Shown: positions 1 through 8,296 of the stretch, piece by piece
Layout of the letters: each line of letters begins with the position of its first letter
Numbering within the stretch: position 1 is the stretch's first letter
DNA from: Bacteroidales bacterium
GTDB lineage: Bacteria; Bacteroidota; Bacteroidia; Bacteroidales; UBA932
Direction of reading: 5' to 3'
DNA: 64,000 bases
Assembly: GCA_015060205.1 (NCBI GenBank)
Contig: SUYY01000001.1
Location: 1-64,000 of the forward strand
Notes under the pieces: generated by a model
Seen by the model: the letters and a program-made list of their open reading frames with translations, nothing else
Told to the model about the DNA's origin: nothing
Databases searched by the model: none
Made by a program: the position numbers and the translations under genes

Positions 1-127
1 TCACGACGCAGGAGTTTTGGCTTATACTCTTGCGTCGTGGCACGGATTCCGGAAAATGGCGCCGTTTTCCGTCACGACGCACGAGTTTAACATGAAAGTC
101 TTGCGTCGTGACAGAAAGCAGCAACTG
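1..127. repeat. 127-bp modular hairpin repeat, copy 1 (identical to 2093-2219)
   Basis: Base-for-base identical to 2093-2219. Contains CACGACGCA-N20-TGCGTCGTG at 2-39 and 73-110, plus near-palindrome GGAAAATGGCGCCGTTTTCC at 51-70. Confidence 0.9.
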
Positions 128-335
128 GTTCCGCCGCAAGGTGATCCACGAGGCTTCGTCCTCCATAGCAGACTTTATCGTGGCTTACCTTACCCCTAAG
201 CCGCAGGAAGAAGACCCGGAAGGGGTCATATAAGTGGCAAACATGATTTTTCTCCCTCTGTCGTGAGATACAGGGTGTTTTTACTATCTTTGTCGAAAAC
301 AACGCATTATATTCGCAGACGAATTCAAGCATGAA

Positions 336-665
336 GTGGGGAGGTACCTCGAAAGTCAGACGGAGAAACTCTTCGTCCGCCAGAGGGAGGCTGCAGCAGA
401 GGCGCCATACTACAAACGGACAGGCAGACTCAGGGATGCGCTCTGGAACCTTCCTTCTGCTTCCGGAACAAAGATTGAGATCACATACCCGCTGCACATC
501 CGTTTCCTTGACATGAAGAAAGGTCGCAAAGGCAAGAAGAAAAAACGTTATGCGCCGATCTACAACAAGTATGTATATGGCTATCTCAAGGCGGATGTCC
601 GCAGGACACTGAACCGAATGATACCTAACATCATGATCAACGCTATAGAAGACACTTTTGAATAA
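336..665 (+). CDS. phage-like hypothetical protein
   Basis: Open frame of 109 aa (GTG start, possibly starts further upstream), basic, in a cluster with a tape-measure-like fragment. Confidence 0.5.
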   Translation: MGRYLESQTEKLFVRQREAAAEAPYYKRTGRLRDALWNLPSASGTKIEITYPLHIRFLDMKKGRKGKKKKRYAPIYNKYVYGYLKADVRRTLNRMIPNIMINAIEDTFE

Positions 666-685
666 ACACTAAAACACTGATACTT

Positions 686-817
686 ATGAGCAGACGACCA
701 TCGGATGAACTTGTCGAATTGATTATGGGCCTACTTGGAGGTGCAGGCATCGGGATTGTCATAGGCGCAATTGTTGGCATTATCTTATTATTTGTCATCG
801 GTTTATTGATAAACTGA
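686..817 (+). CDS. small predicted membrane protein (43 aa) in phage-like cluster
   Basis: MSRRPSDELVELIMGLLGGAGIGIVIGAIVGIILLFVIGLLIN; one hydrophobic segment; below the ORF-track length cutoff. Confidence 0.45.
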   Translation: MSRRPSDELVELIMGLLGGAGIGIVIGAIVGIILLFVIGLLIN

Positions 818-844
818 CATATCCAGATTAAGACACTGATACTT

Positions 845-986
845 ATGAGCAGACGACCATCAGACAGACTTGCAGGAGTTATTTTTGGCTCTCCTCGAAG
901 GTTTACTAAAAGGAGGACTTATCTCCATTATTGTAATACCCATTATTCTTATCATTATTGTTTTGATAATGAACGCAATGCTATAA
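845..986 (+). pseudogene. frameshifted tandem paralogue of the 686-817 small membrane protein
   Basis: Same upstream sequence and start (gacactgatacttATGAGCAGACGACCATC). Reading shifts by one base near the TTATTTTTGG run, then continues ...LLEGLLKGGLISIIVIPIILIIIVLIMNAML*. Confidence 0.45.
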
Positions 987-1086
987 TCGAACACAATTAG
1001 AGAGATTTGCAAATCATAGGACAGCCTCGGCTGTCCTTTCGTGTTTTTATGGACTACTATAATTTTGTCGTAAAACAGATAAGGTT

Positions 1087-1497
1087 ATGGCCATAGAACA
1101 TGAAATAGTGAAATTTGTCGCCGAAATGGAACTGGATGCAAAGACTACTGCACAGTTCACACAAGGTCTGAAGGATTCAAATGACAAATGTGCCGAACTC
1201 CGCAAGACCATCGTTGATACGCAAAAGAAACTAATGGAGATGAAGGCTGCGGGCAAGGAAAACTCCGATGCGTATAATGAACTTGAAAAAGACTTGGGAA
1301 AGTACAACACCCAACTCCAGAATGCCTCTGCACATGCCAACAAGTTCGCTTCCGCCCTTGGTGTCAATCAGATGTCAATGAACCAACTGAAGGCATATAC
1401 CAAGAAGTTGCGTAATGAAATGAACTCGCTTCATAAGGAGACGAACCCGGAACTCTGGAACAAGTACAACAAAAAACTGAAAGAGGCTGAGTTGTGA
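1087..1497 (+). pseudogene. phage tail tape-measure-like protein, N-terminal fragment
   Basis: Coiled-coil N-terminus with ...MSMNQLKAYTKKLRNEMNSLHKETNPELWNKYNKKLKEAEL typical of Bacteroidetes phage tape-measure proteins. The stop codon is supplied by the adjacent 48-bp repeat. Confidence 0.55.
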
Positions 1498-1616
1498 ATT
1501 ACTTTCAAGAATCGTATCTTTGACCTACTGATAACAACTTGGCGAAAATCGTTTTTATTGGGATTTGGGTTGTGAATTGCTTTCAAGAATCGTATCTTTG
1601 ACCTACTGATAACAAC
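1491..1616. CRISPR. minimal type II-C-like CRISPR: two 48-bp repeats and one 30-bp spacer
   Basis: GTTGTGAATT(A/G)CTTTCAAGAATCGTATCTTTGACCTACTGATAACAAC at 1491-1538 and 1569-1616 (1 mismatch). Intervening 30 bp: TTGGCGAAAATCGTTTTTATTGGGATTTGG. The repeat resembles Bacteroidetes type II-C repeats (GTTGTG...TTGCTTTCAA...AGTATCTTTGA...). Confidence 0.75.
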
Positions 1617-1690
1617 CAATAAGGATTATTCCGTTGTGAAAACACTTAAAGAGGGACTCAAATGAGTCTCGCTTTCTTATTTCTTTTCCT
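1617..1690 (+). ncRNA. tracrRNA-like tail (nexus plus terminal hairpin)
   Basis: CAATAAGGATTATTCCGTTGTGAAAACAC follows repeat 2 directly, then hairpin GGGACTC-AAAT-GAGTCTC (1653-1670) and a pyrimidine-rich tail. Resembles the AAGGATTATTCCGTTGTG nexus of Bacteroidetes type II-C tracrRNAs as recalled. Confidence 0.5.
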
Positions 1691-2092
1691 AACTGCACAA
1701 CAGGACTAAAAGTAGTCGGAAATAACGGTCAGAGTGGCAGGTGGCGTCGTTTCTTGGCCTGGAACTGTCATACCGGTATGGATAATCGTTCAAAAAACCA
1801 GTTTTGGATGAGAAGTGTGCGGGTTTTTAGCCCAAAACTGTCACACCAGTCTCTATCAGGTTCGATTGCGAAAGAGTAACAGTCAAGAGCGAGGACGGCC
1901 TTCAGGTCGAGCCGCCCGGAGCGCTTGAACTGTAGTTGCCGGAGGGCGTATATTCCGGCAACGGTGCTCGTGATATGATTTTCCTAAGGCCACCTGTAAC
2001 GGTTTTGCAATGATAACGTTACCGGTACCATTCAATCTGAGGGTATCTGGGACGGTTTCGTGGCAGAAGCGTAGCAGGTGGAACTGTATGTG

Positions 2093-2219
2093 TCACGACG
2101 CAGGAGTTTTGGCTTATACTCTTGCGTCGTGGCACGGATTCCGGAAAATGGCGCCGTTTTCCGTCACGACGCACGAGTTTAACATGAAAGTCTTGCGTCG
2201 TGACAGAAAGCAGCAACTG
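2093..2219. repeat. 127-bp modular hairpin repeat, copy 2
   Basis: Perfect match to 1-127; flanks differ. Confidence 0.9.
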
Positions 2220-2307
2220 AAGTGTCCACTGTCATTGCGAGATGTCTACGACACTAACTTCATCGTGAACAACCGTCTTCCCACAGTCATTGCAAGGAAC
2301 ACTTTCT

Positions 2308-2396
2308 CTGTCATTGCGAGGCTTCATCGAAGCCGTGGCAATCTGAATACTATGTACGAAAGATTGCCACGTCGCTATCGCTTCTCGTAATGACAG
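2308..2396. repeat. dispersed 'TGTCATTGCGAG' intergenic element, nested inverted repeat
   Basis: CTGTCATTGCGAG...CTCGTAATGACAG outer arms; CGTGGCAATCT...AGATTGCCACG inner arms. Partial relatives at 2231, 2286 and 5248. Confidence 0.7.
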
Positions 2397-2428
2397 TCAG
2401 TGTAAACTGTATATCGTTCCCGATTATT

Positions 2429-3847
2429 TTACAACATGGTTATCCGGAGGATGGAACGGGTGGAGGGGGTGACTTTGTAGCGGTCGTCGATGCGGGTACC
2501 GAGGAGGGCGGCGACGTGCTGCTGCTCGGCAAGTTCCGGGGTCCGGGTGTCGACTGCGATTATAGCGGACTCTTTGTCGAGGGTGCCGTATTTAAGGTCA
2601 GTGAAGAGGTCGCTGATCTTCTTTTTCCCCTTCATTCCGAGTGGGACCAGCCAGTCACCCTGACGCCATCTGCGGCATACAAAAGGGAATCTGAGAGAAT
2701 CCGCATCGAAGATGAGGGTTCCCTGAGGCTGTCTTAGGGGCATATCAGGGGTCCTGTCAATGATTTCCACCTGAAATCTTCTGCCGTTGAAATTATATGT
2801 TCCCTTGCCGCGGACCACCATGACAGGATCTGCATCTACAGGTGGCATGCACTCTTTCGGAATGATCTGAAGATAGTCGCTACCGGTGAGCAATATGTAG
2901 TCCTGAGACTCGAAACGCTTGCCGGACATGGTGCGGTCTGAATCCAGAAGTTCTTCAAGCGACGAGAGTACCTGCGAACTGAATCCATATGGCTCGAGAA
3001 TATAATACAGAAGATAACGCCAATGTCGGGTCGCAAGAAGTTTCGTCGTAGAGATCACCACATCTGTATTCCCGACAAGAACATCCGGCAATTGAGTGCG
3101 ACACCAGTCCTCGACAATGGCACCGGCTTCCGAAAAATATCCGATCTCACGGTTAAGGGTACGGACGAATGAAGGATTTATCTTCTCGAAGATGGGAAAG
3201 ACTTCGTTACGGATGCGGTTGCGTTTGTAGTCTGATTCGAAATTGCTGCTGTCGTGGCGATATGGCACCCGATGAGCCAGAACATAGCCTTCAATCTGTT
3301 TTCTGGTAAACTCCAGCAATGGACGACACACTGCTACAGGCAAAGTGTCGGAGATATCGGACATGCCATGGAGACCTTTAAGACCGGTGCCACGGAGAAG
3401 ATTGAGAAGGAGGGTTTCAGCGTTGTCGTTGGCATTGTGTGCAACGGATAGGGCCGCAAAGCCTTGTTCCTTGCATAGTTCGAAAAACCAGCCGTAACGT
3501 AGGTCTCGTGCCGCCATTTCGATGCTTATTCCTTTTTCACGGGCATATGCAACTGTATCGAAACGTTTCACGAAAAGTTCAACGCCGTTCTGCTCCGACC
3601 AATGGCGGACCAGTAATTCGTCACCGTCGCTTTCCTCGCCGCGAAGGGAGAAATTGCAATGGGCAATGGAAAATGAGTCTGCACCGAATGACTGAAGAAA
3701 GAGGTCTGCCATGCACATGGAGTCCATGCCGCCGCTTACGGCCAGAAGGAAGCGGTGAGGAGGGAGATTTCTCGAAATGACAATGGAGGCTGACCCGTCG
3801 ATCAGCCTCCTCATATCTTCAATTTTCTGTGCAAACCTTCTAAGCAT
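2429..3847 (-). CDS. tilS: tRNA(Ile)-lysidine synthetase
   Basis: PP-loop motif AVSGGMDSMCMADL; TilS C-terminal domain; 472 aa. Confidence 0.93.
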   Translation of the reverse strand: MLRRFAQKIEDMRRLIDGSASIVISRNLPPHRFLLAVSGGMDSMCMADLFLQSFGADSFSIAHCNFSLRGEESDGDELLVRHWSEQNGVELFVKRFDTVAYAREKGISIEMAARDLRYGWFFELCKEQGFAALSVAHNANDNAETLLLNLLRGTGLKGLHGMSDISDTLPVAVCRPLLEFTRKQIEGYVLAHRVPYRHDSSNFESDYKRNRIRNEVFPIFEKINPSFVRTLNREIGYFSEAGAIVEDWCRTQLPDVLVGNTDVVISTTKLLATRHWRYLLYYILEPYGFSSQVLSSLEELLDSDRTMSGKRFESQDYILLTGSDYLQIIPKECMPPVDADPVMVVRGKGTYNFNGRRFQVEIIDRTPDMPLRQPQGTLIFDADSLRFPFVCRRWRQGDWLVPLGMKGKKKISDLFTDLKYGTLDKESAIIAVDTRTPELAEQQHVAALLGTRIDDRYKVTPSTRSILRITML

Positions 3848-5043
3848 TATTTCTTGTTTGCTATTGTATAGGTGAATCCGAATGCAAGAGACTCCTTGAA
3901 CTGCACACGAGCCTTGCCGTTAGGGTACTTGTCGATATCCTTGTCGTTCTTGATCATGATCGAATCATCATAGATCAGGTTGGTTGTAAGGGTGAGGGAG
4001 AAATACTTGGCAAGTTTCCAGTCGATACGGTTATCCCAGTTGACACGAGGAACATACCATTTCTGTCCCGGGGTCTTTCCTGCGAGATAATCGAAGAACA
4101 GAAGTACCTGCGTGCTGTATGAGAAGTTGTCGTTGATGTTAACCTTCACATCTGCCTTCAACTGGGCACCGAACTCGAACTTTGCAGAGCGGTATGCCAT
4201 ACCGTTTTCAAGAGACTTCTGATATGAAGCGAAAGCCTGCTTGTCTGCCTCGGAGGCTGTTGCCTCGTCGTATGAAGCGAACCTCTGCTCAAGTGACTTG
4301 GCCTCCTTGGTCATCTCCATCGAATAACTCTTTCTCAGAGAGGCATCCCTGACGATTACAAAACCTCCTGTGAGAGGTGCAAAGTTGAGCGAGAACCACT
4401 TGGTCGGCACGAAATCAATACCGAGCGCGAGATTTGTATACGCCGGAGCAAGAAAATCCGATTTCAGCACACGCGCATCCTTCCAGAGTGCTATCTGATC
4501 TTTCCTGCCAAGATTGTCGAGGTCAGGAAGATTTCCTTCAGAATCCTTGTATTTATCAGGAACAGCAGGAGTCTTGTAATCATATCCCGAAGTAAACTGA
4601 GACTTGAAGTCATAGTTTGCTGAAAAGTAGAGATACCTGGTAGATGGTGCCTTATATCCCCACTTGCTCTCGAGATATATACGGTCAGTACTCTTCTGAA
4701 GGATTGGCTTTGACGAAGCATAGAGGAAGCCGTAGTCCAACTGGAGACGGTTGTTCCAGAACATTTCATCCTTCTTCCAGTTAGCGTTTCCGTCGATGAA
4801 TGCAGCAAGGGAAACTGTATTGTCACCACCGGCAGCCCAGTTGGTGAGCGAAGTCTGACCCACATTGATCTGGGTCTTGAGGGATGTTGACCAATATTTA
4901 GGTTTCTCCACCTTCGGTGCAGCCTCCGGAACCGCTGTCACTGCTTTTGCAGCCTCTGCGGCAGCCTTCTGTGCGTCAGATGTCTGGGCGAAAGCGCCGT
5001 AACAGATCATTGCCGCGCTTATTGTTATAAAAAGTTTTTTCAT
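3847..5043 (-). CDS. DUF3078 domain-containing protein
   Basis: Signal peptide plus WKKDEMFWNNRLQLDYG...YLYFSANYDFKSQFTSGYDY pattern. Confidence 0.8.
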   Translation of the reverse strand: MKKLFITISAAMICYGAFAQTSDAQKAAAEAAKAVTAVPEAAPKVEKPKYWSTSLKTQINVGQTSLTNWAAGGDNTVSLAAFIDGNANWKKDEMFWNNRLQLDYGFLYASSKPILQKSTDRIYLESKWGYKAPSTRYLYFSANYDFKSQFTSGYDYKTPAVPDKYKDSEGNLPDLDNLGRKDQIALWKDARVLKSDFLAPAYTNLALGIDFVPTKWFSLNFAPLTGGFVIVRDASLRKSYSMEMTKEAKSLEQRFASYDEATASEADKQAFASYQKSLENGMAYRSAKFEFGAQLKADVKVNINDNFSYSTQVLLFFDYLAGKTPGQKWYVPRVNWDNRIDWKLAKYFSLTLTTNLIYDDSIMIKNDKDIDKYPNGKARVQFKESLAFGFTYTIANKK

Positions 5044-5091
5044 ATATGATGTTTTTTTTATTGTGTTTAGATCCTCACGTCGCTACGCTCC

Positions 5092-5283
5092 TCAGGATGA
5101 CAGGAACAAAGTCCCTTCTTTCCTTTTTCAGGATGACAGAATAATGCTACTTCGCTCCTCAGGATGACAGAACAATGCTACTTCTTTCCTCCTCTGGATG
5201 ATAGGGACAAAGTCACTTCGCTACTCATTGGGGGGGTGACTCTCACTGTCATTGCGAGGCTTCACAGAAGCCGTGGCAATCTC
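5092..5283. repeat. cluster of degenerate intergenic repeats (TCAGGATGACAG x4 plus GTCATTGCGAGG element)
   Basis: CTCAGGATGACAG-type units near 5092, 5129, 5159 and 5193, then GTCATTGCGAGGCTTCACAGAAGCCGTGGCAATCTC at 5248-5283. Confidence 0.7.
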
Positions 5284-5318
5284 CTCTGGATAACTAAGGA
5301 CAGGAGACGACATTCCGA

Positions 5319-6800
5319 TTAATAGGAAATCGCGAAAAGTACCCTACGGCTTGAAGGCTTGCCTGTGTAGATACACTTGCCTTCTTCCTCACAAACTGCA
5401 CTGTCCACAGGAATACACCTGATAGTCGCCTTTGTCTCCTCCTTTATCTTTTCCTCGGTCTCAGGGGTTCCGTCCCAGTGGCAGAGAAGGAATCCACCCT
5501 TGGTAATCTCCTCCTTGAATTCCTCCCAGGTATCCACCTTACGGATGCTCTCATCGCGGAACTTGAGGGCCTTGGCATATATATTTGCCTGAATATCATC
5601 AAGAAGTGCAGCGATGACATCTGCAACTCCCTCCTGCGGATGCGACGATTTCTCACAAGTGTCACGACGTGCAAGTTCCACAGTGCCGTTTTCAAGGTCG
5701 CGTCCACCCATGGCCAGACGCACAGGAACACCCTTGAGTTCCCATTCTGCGAACTTGAAGCCCGGACGGAGAGTGTCTCTGTTGTCGATCTTCACGCTGA
5801 TGCCCTTTGCCTCGAGTTCCTTCTTGAAGGACTCCATCTTGTCAAGAATGGCATTGTTCACAGCCTCATCCTTACCTGTGATAGGAACCATAACCACCTG
5901 AATCGGAGCAAGTTTCGGTGGAAGCACAAGACCGTTATCGTCTCCATGAGCCATGATGAGAGCACCCATAAGACGAGTCGAAACTCCCCATGAAGTGGCC
6001 CATACATATTCCTGCTTGCCTTCCTTGTTTGTGAACTGAACGTCGAAAGCCTTTGCAAAGTTCTGACCCAGGAAGTGTGATGTGCCGGCCTGAAGAGCCT
6101 TTCCATCCTGCATGAGAGCCTCGATGGTCATTGTGTCGAGAGCACCTGCAAAACGCTCGTTAGGACTCTTGTGACCCACGACTACAGGAACACCCATGTA
6201 GTTGCGTGCGAAATCCGCATACACATTCACCATCTTCATTGTCTCTTCTTCGGCCTCCTGACGTGTAGCATGTGCTGTATGTCCCTCCTGCCAAAGGAAT
6301 TCGGCGGTACGGAGGAACAGGCGGGTACGCATTTCCCAACGTACAACATTCGCCCACTGGTTGCAGAGAATAGGAAGGTCCCTCCATGAAGTGACCCAGT
6401 TCTTATATGTATTCCAGATGATTGTCTCCGAAGTAGGTCTCACGATGAGTTCCTCCTCCAGTCTTGCTGACGGATCCACAACGACTCCATTGCCATCCGG
6501 AGCAGCCATAAGCCTGTGATGAGTCACCACCGCACATTCCTTCGCAAATCCCTCAACATGTTCAGCCTCACGGCTAAGGAACGACTTAGGGATAAAAAGA
6601 GGGAAATAAGCATTCTGGTGACCTGTATCCTTGAACATCTTGTCGAGAACATCCTGCATCTTCTCCCAGATTGCATATCCGTATGGTTTGATGACCATAC
6701 ATCCCCTGACTGCAGAACGCTCTGCCAGATCTGCCTTTACTACAAGATTGTCATACCACTGAGAGTAGTTGTCTGACCTCTTGGTTACTTCTTTTGCCAT
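5319..6800 (-). CDS. proS: proline--tRNA ligase
   Basis: 493 aa, class II aaRS motifs ([39 protein letters not shown]), ends in ...[11 protein letters not shown]. Confidence 0.95.
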   Translation of the reverse strand: MAKEVTKRSDNYSQWYDNLVVKADLAERSAVRGCMVIKPYGYAIWEKMQDVLDKMFKDTGHQNAYFPLFIPKSFLSREAEHVEGFAKECAVVTHHRLMAAPDGNGVVVDPSARLEEELIVRPTSETIIWNTYKNWVTSWRDLPILCNQWANVVRWEMRTRLFLRTAEFLWQEGHTAHATRQEAEEETMKMVNVYADFARNYMGVPVVVGHKSPNERFAGALDTMTIEALMQDGKALQAGTSHFLGQNFAKAFDVQFTNKEGKQEYVWATSWGVSTRLMGALIMAHGDDNGLVLPPKLAPIQVVMVPITGKDEAVNNAILDKMESFKKELEAKGISVKIDNRDTLRPGFKFAEWELKGVPVRLAMGGRDLENGTVELARRDTCEKSSHPQEGVADVIAALLDDIQANIYAKALKFRDESIRKVDTWEEFKEEITKGGFLLCHWDGTPETEEKIKEETKATIRCIPVDSAVCEEEGKCIYTGKPSSRRVLFAISY

Positions 6801-6981
6801 CTTATTGTTGTTTTTAAAAATTTATTCTTATAATTGTATTGTCGGTAAACCTTGCCGACCCGGAGTTGTCTCAATAATGGACCGTGTCGCTTCAGAAAGC
6901 CATTCTCACAGGTACATTTATTGCAGTTGACAACAGGTTGCGAAGATACGAAATTATTATAAATAAAATAGGAGAATTACT

Positions 6982-8205
6982 ATGAAAAAGACTTCGATGC
7001 TACTGTTTCTGGCTGTCCTCACGATTTCTTCATGCGGCACCGTCGCCCAATGGGGAGCCGCTAACAACGGCCAGAACTTCCAGGACGGAATCTACAGCAA
7101 CTCTCCATCCTTCAGATCGAAGGAAGAAAAGGAAAAATCCAAGTCAGAGACAGATGCACTCATAGCAAAGACCAAGGAATCCCCTATCTATCTCTTCGGA
7201 GACAAGAAAGACACCGTGATGATACCGGAAAACTTCTCCGCAAGAATACAGTATGACCAGAAGGTCGGCGGCACTGTCGTGACCGTAGGTGAAAATCCTT
7301 ATGACTGGAGATGGGACCTTGAAAACAGATACGGATACTATTACGGTCCGTACAGTCTGGGTTCCTCATGGTACTGGAGCAGACATTACGACCCGTTCTG
7401 GAATCCGTACTGGTACTCATGGGGATATAGTCCATGGAGATATTACAGTTACTATGACCCATGGTATTACGGAGGCTTCTACGACCCATGGTACTACGGA
7501 GGATGGTACGGAGGATATTACGGAGGATGGTATAATCCGTGGTATTATACGGGATATTGGGGATGGCACGACCCATGGCATCACCACCATCACCATCATG
7601 GCTGGTACGACCCTCACCATCATGGCCCGTCACACATCGGAGGTTCACCACACCACAGCGACCGCTACTACGGACTGAGAGCAAATACTGAAAGAAGAGG
7701 AGCGGTTTCCGAAGGCGGAAAGAGCGGTACAATAAGAACCGACGGAGGCACCATACGAGGAGGCATGAGCATAGGTAATACACGAAGCAGGTCGGCAAGT
7801 ACTGTCAGAAGGACAAACGGAACCGTTTCAAGGCCGGCTTCAGCGACCAGACCTTCATCAGCATCGAGCGTCTCCGCATCAAGAAGTGCAACGATGACCC
7901 GTTCTGCAACAGGAGCAAACTACCGCAGGCCTTCTTCATCCTCGAGCCAGAACACAGTAACCCGCGACCAGTCGGGCTACAGCAGAAGTTCTTCATACGG
8001 AAGCAGTTCTTCTTCGTACGAAAGAAGCAGTTCTTCTTCCGGTTATAACAGAAGTTCATCCTCCTACAGCAGAAGCGGAAGTTCATCCTCCTACAGCAGG
8101 AGTTCCGGCTATGGCGGAAGTTCATCCGGAAGTTCAGGTTACAGCAGAGGTTCATCCGGCAGTTCAAGTCACAGCAGAGGATCTTCAGGCGGTTACAGAC
8201 GATAA
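6982..8205 (+). CDS. low-complexity putative lipoprotein (YGGW/His-rich middle, Ser/Arg-rich C-terminus)
   Basis: Lipobox-like LAVLTISSCG; DPWYYGGFYDPWYYGGWYGGYYGG; HHHHHHH; SSS-rich tail. Confidence 0.75.
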   Translation: MKKTSMLLFLAVLTISSCGTVAQWGAANNGQNFQDGIYSNSPSFRSKEEKEKSKSETDALIAKTKESPIYLFGDKKDTVMIPENFSARIQYDQKVGGTVVTVGENPYDWRWDLENRYGYYYGPYSLGSSWYWSRHYDPFWNPYWYSWGYSPWRYYSYYDPWYYGGFYDPWYYGGWYGGYYGGWYNPWYYTGYWGWHDPWHHHHHHHGWYDPHHHGPSHIGGSPHHSDRYYGLRANTERRGAVSEGGKSGTIRTDGGTIRGGMSIGNTRSRSASTVRRTNGTVSRPASATRPSSASSVSASRSATMTRSATGANYRRPSSSSSQNTVTRDQSGYSRSSSYGSSSSSYERSSSSSGYNRSSSSYSRSGSSSSYSRSSGYGGSSSGSSGYSRGSSGSSSHSRGSSGGYRR

Positions 8206-8296
8206 TGTCTGCACACCCCAAAAGCAGCGGAGACAAGTCCCTCATCCGAACAGAGGCGACTCTCCTACAGTCAATAACGCATAAAAAACAAACGAT

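Noticed and set aside
1431-1619. 62-aa minus-strand ORF with a duplicated VVISRSKIRFLK peptide
   Set aside because: The duplication is just translation of the two 48-bp CRISPR-like repeats.
2010-2390. 126-aa ORF across the 127-bp repeat and TCATTGCGAG element
   Set aside because: Composed of repeat DNA; the same peptide AYTLASWHGFRKMAPF appears at base 17 only because of the repeat.
7184-7798. 204-aa minus-strand ORF opposite the low-complexity lipoprotein
   Set aside because: Composition artefact of the GGA/TAC-rich sense strand.
7805-8245. 146-aa minus-strand Cys/Asn/Arg-rich ORF
   Set aside because: Antisense reading of Ser-rich codons; no start context or homology recognised.
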